64,000 bases of DNA from Acanthaster planci (lineage: Eukaryota; Echinodermata; Asteroidea; Valvatida; Acanthasteridae): NCBI RefSeq assembly GCF_001949145.1, contig NW_019091415.1:723129-787128 (forward strand), given 5' to 3'. Shown piece after piece: positions 57,186 to 64,000 of this stretch. The translations under genes were made by a program, and so were the position numbers. The number at the start of each line of letters is the position of its first letter. Positions within the stretch are counted from its first letter, which is position 1. The notes under the pieces were generated by a model. It was not told the DNA's origin and searched no databases. It worked only from the letters and a program-made list of their open reading frames with translations.

Positions 57186-58083
57186 TGACGACCCTATAGG
57201 TGTATGCCTGTGCATCAGATTGATGCATGGTGCATGGGGAGCAAGATGCAAATAACAAGCGCATAAACCACACATGTTGCTTCAATCAAATGTTATCAAA
57301 AGACCCTGTCAAACACGAAAAGATTTAAAGGAACTTATGACACCTGACAAACTTGGTCCTCTATTTTTATATCTATTTATTAATGACAAAAATTACATCA
57401 AAACTGTGCTTCAGTGATCTTTCACACACCACTAAAAGTTTCAAGCCCAACTCAACTGTCCCGTATGTATGCTACATATGTATGTGTATTATTGATAAAG
57501 TTCTCTATAATTTAAAAGATATTGTTTACTTTACACTTCCTCTGTGACTTAATTAAATATCTCAGTCAAACTCTGGCATGTCTGGAAATGGAACCGATGA
57601 GGACCATGACTCCATGTGGTTCAAATACATTGATGAAAATAAAATTTGTGTCCACCCCCAAAAAGTGACAGAATAATTACACCTAATTTTAATAACAAAA
57701 AATTCATAACTTCACTATACTAACAGATATTGAGCTAAATTTTATACCATTCACTTTCTTTTGAAATTCTCTTTCCAATGGTACTAAATTTGTGGGGGTA
57801 AAAGAAAACTGAAAAGTGTTGGACTCCCTACTTTAGGCATGTTTGTTAGGCTTTATGGTTGTTTGTGGAATGGAGAAGAACTTCTTGGCATTGAAAGTAT
57901 AAATGCCGTGAAGAAACTTAAACAAGTCAACTACCATGTACATGTACATCAGTCTGCCTTTTAAGCTTAATAATCCTCCTATTAGTCTTACGCCCCTTCT
58001 CGTCATGAAGATTCAAAGTTTAGGTTAAGTACTTTAACCACAGAGCTTGGATGAATGGGAAAAGAAGTTAGGCCTGCTATAGC
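57186..58083. other. Intergenic, nothing recognised
   Basis: No exon or repeat end could be supported. It separates the mobile-element block from the MTREX promoter side. Confidence 0.35.
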
Positions 58084-58167
58084 TAGCCCCACTAGTGTGG
58101 CACGGATCACTCCTGATTTATCCCTAAGGATAAATCAGGAGTGATCCGTGCCACACTAGTGGGGCTA
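58084..58167. repeat. Perfect 40-bp-arm hairpin with 4-base loop
   Basis: The left arm 58084-58123 (TAGCCCCACTAGTGTGGCAC...) and the right arm 58128-58167 are exact reverse complements around the loop CTAA. There is no mismatch in 40 pairs. It lies about 400 bp upstream of the MTREX start codon. It may be a very young foldback insertion, or a transcribed hairpin that could be processed into small RNA. Confidence 0.95.
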
Positions 58168-58569
58168 CTATGGCATGCATGACCACACACTACCGTTGGC
58201 GTGGGCCCAGGCCTATGACAACTTATACAAGGTAAAGCAAAGAGTCATATCATGCTACAAGCACAACTTAAAACTCCTAAGGTACATGTGCACGGATCAC
58301 ATAATCGTAACTGTGTCAATACAGGAATAGTAAAAAATAAAGCTCATCACATTTTCAGGGTACTTACTGCGTTCGTTGCCGTAGCTGCGACATCAGGATA
58401 AACAAGCCATTATGATCAGGAATTAATCTTAACAGAACTGGTTCCCTGCTGTTCGTTTACACAAACGGCGTGTCCATATCACCAGCGTACCAGCGCAGTG
58501 GATAGAGGTTTAATCCCACATGTTAAGTTGGACACAGACGACGGTAAATTCCAAACTGCGATCAGCAAC

Positions 58570-61500
58570 ATGGCAGATGCGTTTGGAGGCGATTTGTTTA
58601 CTGTCTTTGAAGACGATGATCAGACCGCCAAGAAACGAAAGCGCAACCCAGTCCTGGATGGCCGGAAATCGAGGTTAACCATTTAAAAGGCGTCATAATG
58701 TATTGTTAAAAAGAAAAAAACTGTTGAAAATATGGTTTTAGCTTAGGCCTTGCTGCACTAATTTCGTGAGAAACTAGGATTCTTGTCTGACAAAAATCTG
58801 TGTCAATCAGGTCATGTTGTCTGTCTTGGAAAGAGTTCCATAATGCGGTAAACATTTGGTCCCAATGCACAAACCTGTGAAACTTGTCTAAAAAAACGAG
58901 TGTTTTGTTTGTAAATGCTTCAGAATTTTCTTAGCTAAATTTTACATTTAGTAAAAATGATATACTTAATGTTGTCACTGTGCATGCAGTGCAATCTTCG
59001 AACATTTTGGAAGTGCACAAATTTTAAATTTGGGCCGATGAAAGTTGATCTCATGGTTCTTGTCACTGCCTGCATGGAAATTTCAGCCCACATCAAAAAC
59101 GTACGCCGTTCACTTGTTTTTAAAAATTGCGTCAAGATCATCAGTCTAGAACCGAACGCTAGCACTGGCTTTTACAGAAATGCCTCTATTCCCTCCATTT
59201 AGTATTGCATTCTCTATCTTTGGAGACACACAAAATTGTATTGAATTGCCGTCTTTGCCAATACATCCAATGAACTTGTTGTTTTGGAAATGCATGTACA
59301 AAATGGTCACGGTTAATTTCGTGTGTGTCTCCGTCGGTAGAGAATGCAATACTAAATTGAGAGAATGGAGGCATTTTTGGGAAAAGCCAGTGGGGTTAGG
59401 TAGGTAGAGTTAAATTATTCATGATAGATGTAGAGAGTGTCTTCTAGCCACGGTGGGCAGCACCATCCGGTACTGCAAATTTCCGCCAGGCTCTCGGGTT
59501 CAAATTGGCTGTGCCTCCCAGCACAGATATTCCAAAAAATGAACAGAAATGTTACTGAAAATGCACTAATTTGATGGTATTTCATGCATCAGAAAGCATT
59601 GAGAATGTCTAACTCGCATTGTTACGAGACCCAGATTTGAAATTATGGGATATAATGTAGCCTCCCCCAAGGTAGCATGCACGTGGTCGTAGTCTTTGCT
59701 CAAGACCAGCCAAACAGCGTTATCAATAGAGGGCACAAATGCAGTCCGGCTATGAGCCTCGCAATCCAAAAACTTACCCAGTACTAAAAGGGTCCTAGCT
59801 AGAACACTGGATGTACAGTATCATGTAGACGTACATTTTTGTGTGTTAGAATGTTAAGAGTTTGATATTTATCATAATGTTCTTGGACACGCTTGGCAAA
59901 GTGTGAGTGTAATGAATCTTTAGGAAAACCCCTCGTCAAATTTTGGAGAAATTTGTGGCTGATGTGAACCTTAAGATCAACTTTCATCGGCCTAATGTGC
60001 AACTTGAGCAATTTTGCTCAAGCAATTTTTATAAGGTTGTGCATACATGTATTTAAAATTTGCACAGATAACGTTGAGTGTAATCTTTGAACGTGCACAG
60101 TTTTTGTGCCTCAAACTTTGCGATTGTAAAGGAATTTGTGATGGTTGGCATTTGACTGGGGATACCCATCCCCCTTAAAGCTAGTCTACAGCTATCTGGC
60201 ACCAGTCAATTTGGGAAACTGTTGCCTTGAGTAAAGGTTAAGACTCCATTACAAACAAGGACTTTAGGGGGTCATTTCAAAATCCTTATTTTCCCTGATA
60301 TTTATTTTGTCTGGGATCCTACTTTTATTGCAGATATATTTCTAGTACATGTACGACTCTAAGAATTTCGAATTAAATGTCAACAGGGAAATTCAACTCC
60401 CTCCTTTGCTAAAGTCACTCTTTGAGTCAGTTGGTAAGAGGTACAAAAAATGCACAACAGTGTCATGTTGTGCACTGCACCAACTATCCCTCACAGGAAT
60501 ATCAAATTGCACTTTTGTGCTGCCCAACAACTGTTCCTCACTGTTTCATGTGCATAACTGTGCAGTAAACCAAGTACAGCGAAGAAGACTGCACAAAAGA
60601 CCCTGTGTCATGTTGTGCTGGCAACCAACTGTGTACATGTTGAACCTGTGCATACATGTACATGTATTTGTGTTCCTTATAGACAATGTACAAGAGTGAC
60701 TTTGGGCATTCATGCATATTTGTGCTATTAAAGCTGAGAAGGATTTTAAAAGCTCTCACAAGGAAATCTTTGAGAGGGAAGAAAAGTCAGAATTAAATGT
60801 TGACAAAGGAATTTAATTACTCTCACATGGCAGTATTTATCAAAATGCTTGAATGGGGAAATTTCTCGCAGTTTGCTGGCATGACGTGTGACATACCGTG
60901 CCCCAGCCCCATAACAAATACATGTACGTGTATGTGCCACGCAGTACATCACGTGTGAAACAGACCTTACAAAATCATTCAAAATGTGTAGTTGATGTTA
61001 GTCTCTTACATACAACTGTTGCTTGTGGGTCATGTATCCATGCAATTTTTTGGTTGTGCAAAATTTTAAGAATTGCACACACAAATTTGAAGTTTGTGCA
61101 CTTTAAAAGATTACGCTCAATATCATTATTTGACAGCTGTTATGACATTTGAAGGGAAAATTATAGTGGTGTACTGTTGGCATATGGAACTCTTTTTAAG
61201 GTGTTTTCCCTCTGGACCAAATCTTGGGGATGCATAACGAATACAAGCACAAGCAGGACTATTATCTTTTTGAGAAGATGAAGTTTTGTTGATGACAAAA
61301 ATAATATTTAACATTTTTATGTTGTACATTGTAACATCCTTATTCCGGGCAAAAGTAATGTAAAACCACCTACCGTCCTTTTTATTCAGGTTAATTACGT
61401 TAGAATGATGTCCCTTGAATCAACATGTATACCAAATGAAAGATATTTCAGTGCTCTATCAGTTTCCAGAAAAAATAAATTTGACGGTTGACTCATTTTT

Positions 61501-63893
61501 CACCCTTACAACCTTTTTCTGGGCACCTGACGACTTCTGGTAAAAGGTTACATAACTATGAAGTTGAACATTTGCTAAATTGTTCTGGTGCAGTGTTGTA
61601 TATGGTTTGATTTGCAAAAAGTGATGTACATGTAGGTTTTTATCTCCACATTTTGCCACTTTTTCATTGGTGTTTGCCATCTACAGAGGGTATCTTATCC
61701 TACTGCGGAACATGGACATCTCTAATTTTCCCTGCAGGAATATACGTATTTACCATCAGAAAGCAACAATATGTCATAAAAAGTCAAACTTAACTGGGAC
61801 AGTTAGCATTTACTTTGAAAACTGTTAAATTTTAAAAAGTGGGAAATTTTGATTTTATGTTTTTTCCAGCTTTTTGGAAGGTAATCAACAGCTTGATGCA
61901 GGTGACCATGAGGTACCAGAGTACACAACAGGAAAGAAGCCCAAGCTTTCTCTGACTGCAGATGAACTCAAGTAAGTTACTTTACAAATGTAAGATGGCT
62001 TGGAATATGTATCATGCCAAACTGTCTCAGCATCCAAGTACTGGTACATGTACATGAATGAATAGCCCTAACAGTCCCAAATCCTCCAATGTCAATAGGA
62101 GTTTACATACACCCGAGGGGTTTTGGTAGTTTAATTGGTAGAATATCCTGATATTCTTGGCAATGATGCATGATCACTACATGTATATATTGTATTATGA
62201 AAAACATTCTAATTAAAATTAATTTTAAAAGTTAATGTCAAACCCTGAAGTTGTGCTGTGTGATGTTTATCTTTGGGCCAAACAAAAAAATGGCTGTGTT
62301 TCCAGTTACCAGACCCAACTTAGAAAACCTCACGGAACCTATATCTTTTCATTCAACAAATCAATAAAATATTAAAACTTAGGGTGCCTTGCCCCGAGCC
62401 TAATTTTGTGTACATGTACATTGTCCTTTACATTGTATTGTTTTAATTTTTGCACGAGATGGACAGCTTTTGTGTGTTTGTATTTCAACAACCAGCTGCT
62501 TTACTACTCAATTACAGAGCTGATATGTAACATTGATGTGCACATGTACAGTATGAATCTGACACTGACTTAACACCTATTACAAATATAGCCCCCCCCC
62601 CAAAAAAAAAACCCCAAAAGATCATCCGACCCTAATTCTTTCGGCAACAAAAAATTAAGGAAAAAAAAAATTTCACCCAACCAACCACCCTAATTTATTT
62701 TTCATCTTATTTTATTTTTCATTGTAATAGGAAACACAACTAATTTTTTGTTTGGCCTCAGACATGTACATGTGTTCACGTATTAAACTATTTTAACAGA
62801 AATGTCATCCAATTAATTTCAGTCTGGCAGAAATCCTACCCCAGGTGAAGTGTCAGACAGTAGAATCTATTGAAGGTTGTAGTCACGAGGTGGCTCTACC
62901 TCTTAATGAAGAATATGAACCACTCAAACCCTCAGGAAACAAACCAGCAAAGGTGAGATGGGAAGGAGGTATTGGAAGCTGAATGGATGAATTTGGATGC
63001 TACAGTTAAGCATAAGGACTGAAGTTGTAATAGTTTTACTCTTTACTCATTGTCATCCGTTGCTCAATGGAGTGTAGCTCTGAAACACCTGATACGGGCA
63101 TGCAAATTTGATGTGACTCAGTTCACAAGCCAATGATAGTCAGCTTTAAAAATTCTGATGTCATTTCAAGCAGAAATATGCTTAAGGTCATCAGTTCATT
63201 GATCAATGTTAGATGGCCAGACTACAACATGTATGTCATCTGGCCATATCAGCTGACCGGCTTAGGTGGACCCTGCAGAAAATGTGTCTGTTAGTGATTC
63301 GGGGCAAAGAAAGATGCTTTTCTAGGTTTTGGAAACTGTGGATGTACAGTTGTGTGGCAAATATACAAATTATGAACCGACTTTGGCCCAACTGCATGTG
63401 AATGGGACTACCCAGTCTTAACAGTATGCATGGGATGGCTCGCCTGTACATACACTATGTGTAATGTTTTCCTTAATATCATTGATATGGTCCATAAAAT
63501 ATGTGACTGCTGTCAAAATTTGGAGATCTGTGGAATTATTAATCATAAAATGTGCATATACATGATACTTTGTCATAGATGCTGGTCTGCAAGTGAGTGT
63601 CTTCACTTAAGGGTCCAGACAGGGTTTTTGCAGTTAGAGTTAAGGAATGACTGATGGGGGGGGGTAAATATGAAGCATATAATAATTGTAAGGGAATGAA
63701 ATTGAGAAGAGAACACTTTTTTCCCTCCAAACCTTTTTTCAGCATTTGAATATTTGAAATAAACTTGTTCTTCCTTGCAGGAGTATCCATTCATTCTGGA
63801 TCCTTTCCAGAAAGAAGCTCTGAAGTGTCTTGAGAATAACCAGTCAGTCTTGGTCTCAGCTCACACGTCTGCAGGAAAGACAGTAGTTGCAGA
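58570..63893 (+). CDS. MTREX: Exosome RNA helicase MTR4 (SKIV2L2), 5' part
   Basis: Nuclear DExH-box helicase that feeds RNA to the exosome in the TRAMP, NEXT and PAXT complexes. The first four coding exons are present: 58570-58673, 61870-61971, 62823-62952, 63781-63893. All are GT-AG and in phase, giving 149 codons before the window ends inside the next intron. The protein starts [15 protein letters not shown], as in vertebrates. KKRKR at 21-25 is a likely nuclear signal. The [10 protein letters not shown]...[10 protein letters not shown] block precedes [13 protein letters not shown] (Q-motif region) and Walker A AHTSAGKT with K145. The low-complexity part is shorter than in human. Intron 1 (3.2 kb) holds a 230-bp MITE and intron 2 a 482-bp MITE. 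The start is fixed because no in-frame ATG lies upstream nearby. Confidence 0.95.
59010..60012. repeat. Inverted pair of diverged repeats
   Basis: GGGCCGATGAAAGTTGATCT at about 59033 faces AGATCAACTTTCATCGGCC at about 59973, with partial extension on both sides (GTGCACA..., CACATCA...). Both lie in MTREX intron 1 and flank the MITE at 59163. They may be ends of one older element or two copies in opposite orientation. Confidence 0.5.
59163..59392. mobile_element. MITE with ~70-bp inverted arms (CACTGGCTTTT)
   Basis: CACTGGCTTTTACAGAAATG at 59163 is matched inverted by the right end (CATTTTTGGGAAAAGCCAGTG, ending 59392). The match continues through TTTAGTATTGCATTCTCTA to GGAGACACAC. The ~90-bp centre is non-coding. 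It lies in MTREX intron 1. Confidence 0.85.
62276..62757. mobile_element. MITE family A, copy 2 (reverse orientation)
   Basis: It begins GGCCAAACAAAAAAATGGCT and ends ACTAATTTTTTGTTTGGCC. Its reverse complement aligns along the whole of 30653-31075. It is longer by about 60 bp, partly through extra sequence around 62530-62590 and homopolymers. It lies within MTREX intron 2 and ends 65 bp before exon 3. Confidence 0.85.
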
Positions 63894-64000
63894 GTAAGTT
63901 CTGCCAAATGAGACCCTAGTATTATCCTTATCCTTCAAGGTCACCCAGATGTTTAGACACGTTTTGCATTATTGAGGAAGGTGTAACCCATCCACTATTT

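Overview
This is a AT-rich, intron-rich eukaryotic window with compact marine-invertebrate-type genes set among many small DNA transposons. The TACATGTACATG motif is scattered almost everywhere. Protein similarities (RRM2, CYP4F-like P450, MTREX) and the repeat style suggest an invertebrate deuterostome, perhaps an echinoderm. The species cannot be fixed from the sequence alone, and that assignment is an inference.

Three genes can be read with confidence. RRM2 (ribonucleotide reductase small subunit) lies on + at 21306-26997. Seven coding exons join in frame to 465 codons, all iron ligands and the radical tyrosine are present, and only the extreme 5' end is unclear. A complete CYP4-family cytochrome P450 lies on - at 46997-35244. 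Its nine exons join without a break into 512 codons, with membrane anchor, I-helix, ExxR and heme-Cys motifs. The first four coding exons of MTREX (exosome RNA helicase Mtr4) lie on + at 58570-63893, and the gene runs off the right edge. A fourth, unidentified secreted-protein gene probably runs on - between a signal-peptide exon (12952-12874) and a terminal exon (1246-1085).

Layout: 1-13 kb holds the unidentified - strand gene with a 21-bp/136-bp minisatellite, MITEs and a perfect 137-bp tandem duplication in its putative introns. 13-21 kb is mostly gene-free and carries two long foldback elements. 21-27 kb is RRM2. 27-31 kb is a cluster of non-autonomous elements (piggyBac-like, a GTCGTATGAAT-ended MITE, a GGCCAAA-ended MITE). 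31-35 kb holds decayed sequence. 35-47 kb is the P450, with a second piggyBac-like copy, a LINE relic and an assembly gap in its introns. 47-57 kb is a transposon graveyard: a tRNA-SINE tail with TTTG array, a LINE reverse-transcriptase relic, a MULE transposase relic with FLYWCH-like domain, a Maverick/Polinton-type island, and an LTR with polypurine tract. 58-64 kb holds an 84-bp perfect hairpin and MTREX.

The most unusual item is in the Polinton-type island (53.1-56.3 kb). Beside a broken protein-primed-type DNA polymerase B and an integrase C-terminal fragment sits an intact 289-codon ORF. It encodes two arrays in which every third residue is cysteine, each followed by a similar acidic linker. 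I recognise no family for it.
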